Below are positions 10,116 to 22,702 of a DNA stretch of 64,000 nucleotides, piece by piece. Source of the DNA: Gordionus sp. m RMFG-2023 (Eukaryota > Nematomorpha > Gordioida > Chordodea > Parachordodidae); NCBI RefSeq assembly GCF_954871325.1, contig NC_088775.1, positions 19,507,561 through 19,571,560 of the forward strand, read 5' to 3'. The notes under the pieces were generated by a model. That model ran no database searches. It was not told where the DNA came from and was given only the letters and a program-made list of their open reading frames with translations. The position numbers and the translations under genes are program-made. How positions within the stretch are numbered: position 1 is the first letter of the stretch; every line of letters starts with the position of its first letter.

Positions 10116-13100
10116 CTCTAGATATTATATATTATTATTTCAGCATCTAATTAGTGGCAATAAATTCATTGTTGATATTGACATTTATAAATATGGTTCG
10201 GTCCAGAAGCGAGAATCTTTTGGTGCAACAATTCATAAATTCGATCTTATTAATAAAACCAAAATTTGAAGGAAAAAAAACAACATTTTTAAAACAAGTT
10301 ATAAAATTTTATTTGCCGAGTTCTCTACCTAATTGTATTTGGATGTAATTGGTAAATCTAAAATTTCCATCATTTATTTTTCGCACTTGAAAAAGAAGAT
10401 AGATGATATAATAATAAGGGAAATTAACTTTAGAAGTATATTATAAGGAAAGCTTGGATCTAGAATCAAATAAAATATATGTATCTTTTTTTAAATTAAG
10501 CAACTCAAGTCTCGGAAGCAGAGTTTGAAAAAAGATATTTTGGGCACAAAATTTTGATTAAAAAATCTTTCATCAAAAAATGAATGTTATTTTTTAAAAA
10601 AAATTTGTGATTTCAATCATGAAAATTTTTTTATGTTATAAAAATCACAAAAGATTTACTTATTAAAAATTTTCTTCTTTTATTTTGAAGAGTATACATT
10701 TCAAAATCTGATCCGAAATCTTTTTTAATCGGACAGCGTTCGTGTTAAAAAAGAATATAATAAAATTTCGAAAAAAATTATATAAAATTAGGGCAGGACT
10801 CGCATTGGACAAAACGAGAATGTTTAATATTTCAGTTGCTTAAAGGACCAAAAAAATTTGAGGAAAATATATTTTTTTCTAAAAAATGACAATTTTTCTT
10901 AACCTAAATTATAATATTATCAAAGATTTGATTTTAAGGAAGTTAATTTTCATTTATTTAAACCTTTTGAGAACCCTCAAACTTTTCTTAAGAAGTAAAA
11001 AAATTTTTTTTAATTTTACAAAGCATTTATAAAAAAAAGATTTTATTTAGCATCACGTCTAAATAGAAAATGTAGCTTATAATAAATAATGAAAGCTATG
11101 TAAAAACTAAAAGAAATATAGCGTTAATAATTTGATCAAAATCGAAAAATAAAAATGGCGAAAAAACATAATAAAATACTAGCAAAAGCATATTTTAACC
11201 TGTTAATTAATTAAATACGATTGAATTTATAATATAATTTTGTAATATCAAATTAAATCATTAGGCATTTAATGGTTATAAAATAACATGCAAGTTGATG
11301 ATGTCAAATTAGCTCACAAAACGTCAAAAGGCGCAATTTAATTTAAAAAAATATTGTAAATATTATTTTTTGTTACAATATAATTATAAAGGTTCTAGTT
11401 AAAATAAAACAACAACTCAAATTAGTGGGTAGAAAAAGATAGTCTCCTCCCCCAGTATTTATATTTACGTGTTATGCCATTGAATTTATCATATCATACC
11501 TATTCCAATATTTTTTAGAATCGATTTAACCCCATTTGATTTTTCCGATAAAACATCCATGCGTTCCTCCTGAATATAATTAGACAATAAATTATTTTAA
11601 CTTTTTAAAATTCGTTTGCTATTAGGCAATAAAAAATAAAGTAAATGGCAACAGAAAGTAGAACGAATCCAATTTCAAAAAATTGGCAATCATAATTTTA
11701 ATAAATAAAAAAATAACGTATCAAAAATTTGGGGTATTTTTTTCATTCATTAGTTTAAAATTATAGGTTAAATAAAGTTGTTTCTCGCCAAGTTTAAAAA
11801 ACAATCATATTTTATAAATCCTTGAATATAAAATTCTTAATTAAGTGGTAAAAGTGTATAATATTATTAAATTAATTATTAAAATATATAAAATTGTTTC
11901 ATTTGTAGATATAGCAAAAAAAAGAAAAAAATATTTAACCCAAAAATCAATAACACAGATGTTTAAAATAAATATTATCGATTTCAATTGTAGTCCTATT
12001 AGTATGGATTTTTAATTTAAATATATTTAAAATTTATTTTTATCGATATTCGTTGTTTTCGTTTTAAAGAACAATTAAACACGATCCAAAAAGTTGATGA
12101 GGAAAATGAAATAATAGGGTCATAAATTTAGATCAATTAACCATCATAAATTTTTTAAAATTTTATTTAAAATATTTTAAAAAAATATGAGATACATAGA
12201 TAGTTTCATTTGCCAATATCATTCTGTTATAAACGCACACCCGGAATCTGACTTTTTTTTCAGGCCTGGCTCGATTTGAGAAAAAAATTGCTCGAGCGAT
12301 CCAATCCAAGTATTTTTCAAGAAGTCTGATTGATATTAGGATCAAATTTTTCTCAAGAAAAATTTAAAAAAAACAAGATCGGTCCACCAACAAGTAGCTC
12401 GGTTAATGAAATAAGTCTGAATAAAGCGCAGACAAATTATCGTCATTGGGAGGAAGAGGATTATGATTTTTATTAATTTCAGACCACTTTGTAATTTTAT
12501 ATTTAAATATTCATCAATTCAAACACCAACTCATTTATTCCAAAAATTTTATTCAGAATAATGGAATTAATATTGAATCGAGGTAAGTAATTTTACATAT
12601 TTTAAATTTATTAAAACAAAAATAATGGTATTTTTTTTTTCATGTTAAAGTCAACTTTAAAAAATATCATAACGACAATGACGCCTTTTTCTAAATGCAA
12701 CGCATACTAAAGTAACGTTAAAAGCATTGATCATAATAATGCGGAATTTTATAAGCCCTAATGTCGTTAAAAAAGCGTCAAAATTTGTGTTAAAATCATA
12801 AATTCATTTGAGCGCAAATAAAATATGTCCCTATTTCAGTAATTAACCGTCCTGAGCAATTCTAAAATCAAGAAAATTGGCTCTATAACCTACGCATAAT
12901 TAGAATTTGAGATAAAAATTTTAAATTCTTCTCATATTTACATTCATTTTCTTTTGTTAATGTTTCTGTAATATTTGTTCCATTCCTATCACTTCAACCA
13001 CACTTGTCACCTTCGGCAAACTTGCCTTAGCATTCTTCAAAAATTTAAGATCACAAATCAGTAAACTATCAGAAGAACCTCAAGAGGAGTTTTTTCTTCG

Positions 13101-13344
13101 ACAAAGGCTGTCCATAGCAATCCTTAAAGAATATTACATTAACTTCAATAGTAGTCTACTAGTCAAATAGCTATCCTAGACCCTTTCTGCTTTTATTTTT
13201 TTCCTCGCTCAATACCATCCCCGGTCTTCATTGTTATTTTTTAAATCTTTTGCACATATTCCTTTTGCCGCATTTTAATATAGATTATAATTATACGCTC
13301 ATAATTAGATTAATGTATGGCTTTTTATGTATGTATATATAATA
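10116..13344. other. Intron stretch with no recognised feature
   Basis: Part of the roughly 11.7-kb intron between UPA and death-domain exons. Very A+T-rich, with short homopolymers and no long open frame. I saw no convincing exon on either strand, though a very small one could be missed. Confidence 0.6.
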
Positions 13345-13506
13345 CAGTGTTGTGATGATTTAATGTAACATAATGAGGATTTAATTTAAACACATGCATA
13401 TATAATTAAATTATTTCTTTTGTTGTACATTTGTAAAGATCATAATTATATATGCATGTGTTTAAATTAAATCGTTAATATGTTACATTAAATCATCACA
13501 ACACTG
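13345..13506. mobile_element. Tc1/mariner-like MITE, 162 bp
   Basis: Near-perfect inverted arms of about 65 bases start CAGTGTTGTGATGATTTAAT on the left and end with the complement on the right. They are flanked on each side by TA (13343-13344 and 13507-13508), the target duplication expected for Tc1/mariner. There is no coding capacity. Confidence 0.8.
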
Positions 13507-14040
13507 TATATAAAAAATGATTTATTAATACATAAATCCAGTGACGTCGCTAGGGGGGGCGCGCAGGGGCTCGAGGCCCCTGAAAAATTTGAATAGCCCC
13601 CTGAGCAAAAAAAAAATTTTTTTAATGGCTCCTTAATATCCCCTTGAACTAAAAATAAATTTTTTGGATTGCCCACTGAATGATTTCTTTTATAATTCCA
13701 TTAAGTAATATATAGATATAATTTTATTATTTAGAAATTAATAAGACTATTTAAATTTTTATTAAATGAATATTATTTAAATTATTAGATTAGATTAATA
13801 CATATAAATTATATTTTCACTATGTCAGCTTGCAATCAAATTCTGTATTAAAAATATAATATCAATAACTCACTAAATATTAATTTAGCTTTAACAGTTG
13901 AAGTTTAATTGACTTTTATTATTTAAATTATTATTTAACCCTAATTAAATAAATATAATCATATATTATTTGAAAATTAACAAATTTAATATTGTAATTA
14001 GCCGAGTTCAAAATGACTAATCAACTGTATATTTATTTAT

Positions 14041-14197
14041 CATACCTTAAAAATATTTTCAAGGTCCAAATAAGTAATATTTATTTTTAAATTTTATTAT
14101 CATACCTTAAAAATATTTTCAAGGCCCAAATAAGTAATATTTATTTTTAAATTTTATTATCATACCTTAAAAATATTTTCAAGGTCCAAATAAGTAT
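14041..14197. repeat. Tandem repeat, 2.6 x 60 bp
   Basis: A 60-base unit starting CATACCTTAAAAATATTTTC at 14041, 14101 and 14161; the last copy is cut short after about 37 bases. Copies differ at one position (GGTCC/GGCCC). Confidence 0.92.
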
Positions 14198-14620
14198 AAG
14201 AGATTTCTTTATAAGTAAGTAGACATATAGTTTATAATCCTCTACTATATACAGTAGTTTATAAAATATTAGATTCAATGCCACTTTTATAGACGTATTT
14301 AACAGTTATATAATATATTACAGTTAATATTAATAAATTTTACTAATAAATGGTTTTGATAATAAATATAATAACAAATTGCATTCAAGTATTTAACGCC
14401 ATCTATTTAGTTATAAATAATTTTTAATTAAACATTTCATTATTCATCTTGCAATAAATGTAATAAATTTGATATCTTTTTTTCACGTGTTTTTAGGAAA
14501 GCTATTTTTTTTCTTTTTCGAAAAACAGTTTTGAGTTAAATTTTTAATACAAGTATATTTTTGATATTATTACAAACTACTAATATTTTAAGATATAAAA
14601 TACCAGTGGTGCGACAATAT

Positions 14621-15941
14621 TAGTTAGTGATGTTAAAAGTTACTTTTGAAACATAACTAGTTACAGTTACTAGTTACATTGGCAAAAACATAACTAGTTA
14701 CAGTTACTAGTTACATTTTTACAAAAGTAACTTGTTATTAGTTACAGTTATTTTCAAAAGTAACTAGTTACTTACCTTATACATCATTCATATGCGCATT
14801 ATTTATTTATTGAATGCTGAATATAAAAAAAATTAGGATAAACAAAGTATAATCAGTTATTTAAAATAATATACAATTTATTTATATAAAAAATATCGCA
14901 AAATTGAATACATCGAATATAAAAATATATATTTGCATTGAAAAAAAAACATTTATTTTTCATAAAAATTAGAATCTAATAAATGTTTATTTGCTTTTAA
15001 CAACAAATTAATTTCAAAGTTATTATCTGGGAGACCTGCTCGTTTATCTCCAAAAATGAGCTTACCTAGACTGAACAAGCGCTCTACGGGAGCACTTGAT
15101 GTTAGAATAACATTATATTTAATAAAGAGTAATTTTAACTTTGGAAAATCGTTATATAAAGAAATAGTGTTGTTATTAGATTTGATAAAGTTTTCTATAA
15201 GTTCATTATCCAGAATATTTTGGCGCTTTAGGTCAAAAAATATAACTACATCAAGTGATGTTGGTTTTGAGCATGATTCATTCGTCTGGGATTCACTTTG
15301 AGGTATTAAGGTATTTATTAAATTTAAAATTTCCTCCTTTTTTGCTTTATTCTTTTCTTGCCTAATCCAAGGCCAGTCAGTTTTAAATAAAGGGTGAAGA
15401 ATTGCAGCAATGATGTTGTCATTATCATAAAGATTATTAAACCTATAACATGATATTTTTGTTAGACTTGGTTCTTGTAAGTAATGATTAATAATTTAAT
15501 ATTAAATTCTAAAATAATCTGTCTTTGTTTTTCCTTATACTAAATTTAAATTTTTTTTTATTACGTATATGAAGTTCCAATGCTTGTTACTTGATGGAAA
15601 AAAATATATTGTGCTACATTTGTAAATAAATATAATATTAAAATTTATTAAATTAATTGAATTTGCTTACAAAATTATGAAGCCCAGCAACAATGTAACA
15701 ATTTAAGAAAAGAAAATCAATTTGAACGGGAAATTATAACAATCAGATATTTTCACAAATAATTTAAATTAATAAATTTAATTTAAAAAATAAATTTAAT
15801 TTAAAATTAATTTTTCACAATTATTTGAATATATATTTAAAAGTAACTAGTTACTTTTGGCAGTTACATTTCAAAAATTATAACTAGTTACAGTTACTAG
15901 TTACAATTTTAAAAATATAACTAGTTACCTTAACATCACTA
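14621..15941 (-). mobile_element. hAT transposon relic, nested
   Basis: Flanked by an exact 8-bp duplication GACAATAT (14613-14620 and 15942-15949). The ends are inverted, TAGTGATGTTAAAAGTTAC and complement TAGTGATGTTAAGGTAAC, with an extra TAGT at the left. Subterminal repeats of TAACTAGTTACAGTTACTAG occur at both ends. The minus strand keeps the transposase C-terminus: IIAAILHPLFKTDWPWI, then SSAPVERLFSLGKLIFGDKR, the hAT dimerisation domain. The N-terminal half, including the zinc finger, is missing, so it is a deleted copy of the same family as 51495-54088. Confidence 0.88.
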
Positions 15942-16855
15942 GACAATATATAAAATCTTAATTGTTTCATCATATCATTCTGGTCCTTATTTTATAGTTC
16001 CAAAATGTTTCATTATATGGCATCCTTGCCGTGAAAATAACTCAAGGCTTCAATATATTTGAACAATTATTTCTTCCAAAGATTTTTAGTGTTTTTATTT
16101 TATCAATTTATCAAACATAATAAATTCGGATATTAGTTTACATCGTAAGTGTCATGGCTATTATTGCTAATTAATCAGCATCTATTATGTGTTGCCATGT
16201 AATTTAAGATTATTACTATAACGACTGAGAGCATATAATTGCATATTTTAGATAAACAATAATGGTCAACTGTGTAGTCGTTTATATATCATTTAAAATG
16301 GAAGATAATCTTTTAGAAATTTAATATCTCACAATAATTTTCTCGATTACTTATCTAGCTTATTGGTCGTTTATACTCTCTCCTACAAAAATTGTTGATT
16401 TGGTTTAGGCCTATAAATTTTTCCTTATTAGTCCATTCTATAAAACATTGTCTAAAATGGTTACAGAGAATTATATTAGTTTGTTGATAACCTTTTGTCA
16501 ATGTAAGTTGCTAAGAATTATATTATTGTATTATGTGATTTTTTATATGCCAGTTTATTTTGTATGCATAATAATAAATGACAAAATATGGAAATCAGAA
16601 TAACTGTTCAGAGTTAACAAAAAATTGGGGGGTATGGGGGGAGGCGAAGTCCCCCACAAAATTTTTTTTAGTTGAGCCCCCAGAGATTGTGAAGGCTAGC
16701 GATGCCCCTGATGTAAATTAACAAAAAAAACAATATTTGTCAAACCCGGAAAGAAAGCCCCCAAGAAAAATACCAATATATCCATAAAAAAGCCATCAGT
16801 AAATTTACAAGGCTGCTGTAAGGGGTATTGGTCCCACATAGTATAATATTACAAG

Positions 16856-17591
16856 CAGGGATTCGAACCCGAACCCGGAGAATAAAACCCGGGTTTTTGA
16901 AAAAAATATATGAACCCAAACCTAACCTGAACTCCGTTTATAAAATTTTCAAAACCCCGAACCGAACCCGGGAATTTTATTTGAACCCGGGTTCAACCAG
17001 GTTCAGTGTATTGTCAAAATCATATATTAAGATATTTGTATAATTGTAAATACAAATATTAATAATTTAATTGAGATTTTATAATATTTTCATATTATAT
17101 TTCCAATTAAGTGAAGTCTTAATATATTTTAAACAACTTAATTCATTTACGCCATTTTTAAAATTTATTCTCAAGGATTTCTATTGGAGTGTTAATAAAT
17201 TTTAAACAATTAAATTAATTTATATCATTTATTTTTAACTTATTCTCAAAGATTATTAATTAGAGGAAAATGAAAGTTAACAAGTCAATTATTATATTGG
17301 ATATTGTTAATTTAAAGAATTCTCAAAATCTAAATTAAAAATTGTTAAACAAAAATTTTTGATAAACTTTTGTATTTTTAACTCTATTTTGCCTGTAAAT
17401 AAAATAAAAAATTTATGTCTAGTTTTTTATTTATGATTTAAATATAGATTTTTTTTTATCAATTCAAAAATTCTTAAGCCCGAGCTGAACCAGGAACCAA
17501 ACCTGGGTTCAAAAATGTTTCCCTGAACCGAACCCACCTTTTTTTTTACCTTAAACCGAATCCGGGCAAAAATTTTGGGTTCGCATCCCTG
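16856..17591. mobile_element. hAT-type MITE
   Basis: Ends CAGGGATTCGAACCCGAACC and GGGTTCGCATCCCTG are inverted and hAT-like. Subterminal GAACCCGGGTTC-type repeats occur near both ends. Flanks ATTACAAG and ATTAAGGT agree only in part. The interior is A+T-rich without coding content. Confidence 0.7.
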
Positions 17592-18479
17592 ATTAAGGTA
17601 TTTATTTATCAATTACAGTCAAACCTGTCTAATTTTGGCACTGTTGGGACTAAGATTTTTGCTTAACTTAGACCAAAAAAAACATTTTATCAATATTCTT
17701 AGTTTAGCAAAAATATCTTCAATCATTTTCAAATAATATTTTAGTAATTTGTCAAAATCATACGAATTTATGTATGGACTATATGTACAAAATAAGAAAG
17801 TGTTTGCATGATGGAAAACATTTCCATATTTTTTAATTTATTTGCCAATAAAATTATTCAGTATGTAAAATTATCATTTATGAAATATAATAAGTTATCT
17901 TTATTTGTTTATTTAATACAATGGTTTTTGCATGGCGTTTGATAATATCTTTTTTGGATTTATGAATAACGTGAATAGTTTCTTTAGAAATATTAAAATT
18001 TAGCATATTTTCTTTAAGTATGATGATTAGAAATTTAATAACCTTAATTTTTTAAATTAATGTTAAAGTTATATTTGTTTCCTTTATATTTGACATAAAT
18101 AAAAAATATTGTATTAATACATATTTTTTTGCTCGTGTTGATAAAATAATATCTTTTTATGGGTTCTGATGTAATTGCTCTAATTTTGCTGCCTATATTT
18201 TTAAAAAAATAAGTCCGCTTGACATATGTCCAAGGTAAGTGATAACGATTGGTAAAAAAACATAATTTATTAATTTATAATATTTATTTTATTTCTTCTC
18301 AGCTATATCAACTGGATTAAAATTAAAATTCTTCGCAGATGAAGTCCCAAATTAAAGATTGTGATCTAAACACCAAATATCTTTTAATAAAAAATCAGCA
18401 GAGGGAATTGACGGTTTTCGACTTTCTTATTTCCAATTTTTAATCAACCTAAAAATCCTATTCAGAATTCATTTGTTTC
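17592..18479. other. Intron stretch, little recognisable
   Basis: A+T-rich. A single CAGTCAAACCTGTCTAATTT after TA at 17618 resembles a pogo/Tigger-type terminal repeat, but no partner end was found. Confidence 0.4.
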
Positions 18480-19300
18480 ATTGATAATATTGAGCGAACA
18501 AAGATTTTACCTAGCCAATTCATCTCTCCTTTTTGGATTAAATTTACTATCTAAGCCTAATGATAGGGTTCGGCGATTGCAAAAGTTTCTCTTTTCAGTA
18601 TACAAGTAGTTAAGATAATCATTGAAAGGATCCAATCTGATACTTCAAAAATGTTTCAAACATATCAACTTGGATTTGGTACTAAAGGGGGAAATAGCTG
18701 CCCACTATCTGCATATATATTCATCGAAGATCCTCCTCTTGTAAGCTGGATTTATAAAATACTTTTAATTCCTTATCCAGAAAAGTATTTTTAAACATTT
18801 TTTATGAAAAATTTCTAATGTATGCAAAATTTATTGAACAGTATGGCTGTAGAACCCACCTCAAATTTGGTGATTATAGAATTCCTTCTGACAATGATAT
18901 ACAACAAGGAGGCTTTTTGGGTTTCATATTTAAATTAGGCATATAAAACCTAATTCATTCTTCAAAAACTTTTTTTTTAACAGACATAAATATCTGGTAT
19001 CTGGATGGTATTTGTGCACCATTTAAAAATATTTTAGCAGGGATAGATTATACAGTTAAATTCTCTAAAAAGAGGCCTTATTCTAAATTAAAGCTAAATC
19101 TGAAATATTTTCTTTAAATTCAAATGCCCTCGAAATCCAGTGGTTTAAAATAATTAAAGAAATCAAATTAATCTTCTTGGTTCACATTTACGCGGTTTTT
19201 CCAACTGTGAGGTGTTCTTGGGAATTTTTAATTATTAGGATTATAAAATATATAAGAAATACCTTCACGGCAAAGTTTTTTCTTTTATATTTTTACCAAA
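18480..19300 (+). pseudogene. Non-LTR retrotransposon (LINE) reverse transcriptase fragment
   Basis: Broken frames on the plus strand show reverse-transcriptase landmarks in the right order. They are YQLGFGTKGGNS near 18665, IQQGGFLGF near 18898 (family: VQQGDPLGP), and WYLDGIC near 18994 (family: WYLDDG, here lacking one catalytic Asp). Many stops and shifts mark an old, inactive copy. Both ends are undefined. Confidence 0.6.
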
Positions 19301-20708
19301 GATTTATATATTTTTAGATCTTCCTTTTTTTAAATAATAAAATTATTAATCGCTTTCATGAATATTTAGAAATATTTTAAATATTAAATTGGAAAATTTA
19401 CTTGAGGTTTCTCACAATTACCCTCCAAAATGGGAGGTTTAGATTAATATTCTTTAAATCTTATATCTCTTTCTTATTTTTGGCATCAAGTTTGATGAAT
19501 AACGCCATGATTGATATTTTCTTTTATCATTCCTAAAGATAACCTTTTAAATTTCGGCCTTGACTGTTTGGATATCTTTAGCTTTATCTGAGGCTGTTTT
19601 ACCCACAGTTTTAACACATAAATCAATTTGAACCTTTAATCAAAAAAAATTTAAATATCACAAACCTACCTTTGGAATATATTCAACTATTACAAAATGC
19701 TGACTGTACTAGTGGTTATGAATGGTTGAAATATTGCCAATCGTAACCTAGGTAACATTTTAACCGATAAAATAAGAGCCCTTACACCAGAACCCAGGGA
19801 ATTTCATTTTTTAGTAAAAAATAATATTCAAATTTCTTTTTTAAAATATAATTGTTGTAATCGGGGTTTTTTTTAGTATTTTATTTTACGCGCAATAATT
19901 TGGATTTGTAACAATGGCGCATGAATTTGATTTTTGATTATATTATCGTAAGACTCATGTTAAGTCCTGTTTTATTTATTTAGAATTAAGTGTCAATATT
20001 ATATTAATGTATTATTTTTATTTAAAATATAAAAAGGTTGAAATTTGCCTAAAATTGTAATCATTTTCATTTATTATATTTTTTTTTAAAATAAACTTTT
20101 ATCTTAAAAAAGTGTAGAGTAGTAAAGAAAAGTAATCTCCAGTAATAAGTAAGCGGCACAACCAATTGAAAAAAATTTATGGTGTTTTAGTAGAATTTAT
20201 ATACCCAATTCCGTTTTTATAGAATACGCGCCTTTTTATTTTTTTATTATATTATAGTTTATAATTGGAATATAGTTAAATACTTTAACTTGATCATCCA
20301 AAAAATAATTTTAAAATTTCAGACCATCATCTGATGATAAATTAGGCTCCAGTTTGGTATTCGGGTCCTAGTAAACGGCTAATAATTCATTTAATCGTTG
20401 TATGTCTTACATATCTGCCTTGACTATACATAATTGAGACCATGCTACCATTTGGAATCAACCGATATTTAATGCATATATGTGGTGGAACTATGCAACA
20501 CCAAATTCGGTGGCCTATGGCAACTATAAATTGTTCATCTGATAAGAGGTTATCTAGGTAACGACTTGTTAATGCTTCTAACGATTCATAACGAGAAGTA
20601 CAATCAGCATTTCATAGTAGTTGAATATATTCCAACGGATTTGATGAGAATATTTAATTAAAGGTTCAAAAATTGATTGATGCAGGTTAAACAGTTTCTG
20701 ATGAATTC
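19301..20708. other. Intron stretch with no recognised feature
   Basis: A+T-rich. It may include the decayed 3' part of the LINE fragment. No open frame or splice-consistent exon was seen. Confidence 0.5.
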
Positions 20709-21091
20709 GGTACGAAACAGCAATAAACGAAACAGCGAAAAATTCGGAATCTAGGTTATATCTCCTAGAAATTTTTAAAGTAAATTTGAAATTTATATTA
20801 ATAGATGCTAGGGAAGTAAATACATCTATTTAAATTCTGTAAAAGACGAAATATGAGTTTTGTCCTCAATTTGATTTCCAAATTCCTCAATTTGATTTCC
20901 AAATTCCTCAATTTGATTTCCAAATTGGGAATATGGAGAATATTTTATCCATTTTAGAGATTTTTTCAAAAACTTAATTTAAATAGATGTATTTACTTAC
21001 CATCTAATATCAATTTCAAATTTACTCTAAAATTTTTTTAGGAGATATAAGCGAGATAACCAATTTTTCGCTATATCGTGCTCTTACCCTT
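20709..21091. mobile_element. Palindromic MITE with 3 x 21-bp core
   Basis: Two inverted arms of about 135 bases (20709-20845 and 20955-21091) share GGTTATATCTCC, AGTAAATTTGAAATT and AAATACATCTATTTAAATT. Between the arms lies a tandem of three 21-base units, CCTCAATTTGATTTCCAAATT, at 20864, 20885 and 20906. Confidence 0.82.
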
Positions 21092-21847
21092 CTGATAGGG
21101 CTTAAGATTTCTGCAGCAATCAAGGCCGAATTTAAAAAACTTACCTTTAGAAGATAAAAGTATCATTTAATAGACCTTCTAAGTTTATATTAATTTACAC
21201 TATTAAAAGTGATTTTCAATATTATTAATTACATGATAACCTAAAACAAATAATATATTAAGATGACTTTTCTAATATATAACAGCCCCAACGCGAAATA
21301 AAATAATTACAATAATCCGAACCTAGGGGTAAGGTCGGTGTTGGGCAATTTTGCATATCTCCATTAAAAAATAGATGGTAATAAGTAATAATTTACGAAG
21401 TTAGCAACTAAATTTGCAAATTATTTTTGTACATAAGGCAGCTACCATTTTTTTTTAATGATGCAAGCATTTTATTTAATAAAAATATATTTATTTTCAT
21501 GTAACCTCTGTGATCGTTTTTCGGGTGTTAACTTTTTTTAAATATTTAAACTAAGAAATTTAATTATTGAAACAATTTGTTACACAAATCAACCAGCCAT
21601 TTATAATAATTGAGAACAACCCATTAAATTTTTTTACGAAATACCAGTGAGAAAATGTTTAAATATTTTATATGGGCTACCTACTGGGTGAGTTCTAATT
21701 TTTTAAGCATCTACCCCTCACCCCCCCCGTCATGTTGGCCGGGTAATTATCATCAAAATTTTATTATACATTGAATTTTAAGTATAGCTGATTTGACGTG
21801 GAATCACCACATAAACATTTGAATCTAAATTTTGAAAGATAATAAAC

Positions 21848-22258
21848 TTTAAATTCAGTTGGAAGAACGATGTTCAGCGTACATATTGGGTGGGCCGCGG
21901 GTTTAACGAGCGTTGCATAAGGCGGATCACCTAAAAATAGTAATCGGCCTATGGGTTCTTGATTAGGGTCTTTTATTCTGACTTTAAAGGGTAATCTATT
22001 CTCTTGGAAGGGTTTAAATTTCAGGGCTAGGATATTAGTATTAAGAGCTAAAAGGCCATTCAAATTAGAATTGAATATAGGAGATGTTGCTTCCCCGCTA
22101 TTAGGTATGTTGATGTTAGAATGATATGAATTATAAAAGTTAGTCGGTGAAGCGGCGTGAGGCATAAAATTATCTTCAATAAATCGTGAGGTATCTGATT
22201 TGGTGATTTGTATTAAATTACCCATCGTTTCCAAGAATATAGGTTTATTGTCTAAGAC
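21848..22258 (-). CDS. ANK: Ankyrin exon: UPA domain, C-terminal half
   Basis: Product VLDNKPIFLETMGNLIQITK, then FQENRLPFKVRIKDPNQEP and CTLNIVLPTEFK. It matches the UPA domain of ankyrins ([36 protein letters not shown]). The acceptor TATTAAG and phase 0 agree with the exon at 22468. Between ITKSD and FQENRLPF there are about 45 to 50 extra residues rich in Asn, Ser and Pro that vertebrate ankyrins lack. The donor AAA/GTTTAT at 21848 is the likeliest; reading on gives a stop near 21764. Confidence 0.93.
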
Positions 22259-22467
22259 CTTAATAAAAATATATATAAGTAATTTATCTTTATTCGCCAA
22301 TAAACATACTGTATAAATAATATATAATATTTAAATTATTCGCCTAAATCTTATTTTGTTGTAGAATATATGTAATGTGTGTAAACTCAAGAACAAAAAA
22401 TGGCATAATAAATTTTCAGTAAACACTTTCTTTCTTATAAAGTTGAAACAAAAATTCCATTCGAAAC

Positions 22468-22702
22468 CTCGACATCCCTGCTCTGAGCGATCTCCTTGAA
22501 TCTTTCTTGATGTTCTAGGGTTTTATCGATTTTGTCGTCAGTAATGACAAAAGCACGTATGTAACCCTCTATGTCATTATTAGATTGGCGTTTGCCAAAA
22601 ACCAACATTCGAACCATGTAAGGAACATGAGTAGCCTCTTTGTACACTTCTGTGCCGAATTTGGTGGCATCATTAACTTGTCTACAATCCATGAGCCAGA
22701 AT
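22468..22702 (-). CDS. ANK: Ankyrin exon: UPA domain, N-terminal half
   Basis: Product FWLMDCRQVNDATKFGTEVY, then VPYMVRMLVFGKRQ, FVITDDKIDKTLEHQERF and AQSRDVE. It aligns closely with ankyrin FWLADCHQ, VPYMAKFVVFAK, MTDDKVDKTLEQQENF and ARSKDIEV. The acceptor CAATTAG gives phase 2, completing the Arg codon begun in the exon at 24356. The donor GAG/GTTTCG ends it in phase 0. Confidence 0.95.

Larger units (their letters stand above)
13539..16710. mobile_element. hAT-like element interrupted by a second hAT
   Basis: Left end CAGTGACGTCGCTAGGGGGG and right end complement CAGGGGCATCGCTAGCC are hAT-type inverted ends. Flanks give at best an imperfect 8-bp duplication (ACATAAAT against ATGTAAAT). 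The interior is A+T-rich and I recognise no transposase belonging to this outer element. It contains the 60-bp tandem repeat at 14041 and the nested hAT at 14621-15941. Confidence 0.65.

Noticed and set aside
17618-17690. CAGTCAAACCTGTCTAATTT as a pogo/Tigger terminal repeat
   Set aside because: No opposite end and no transposase remnant could be found nearby.
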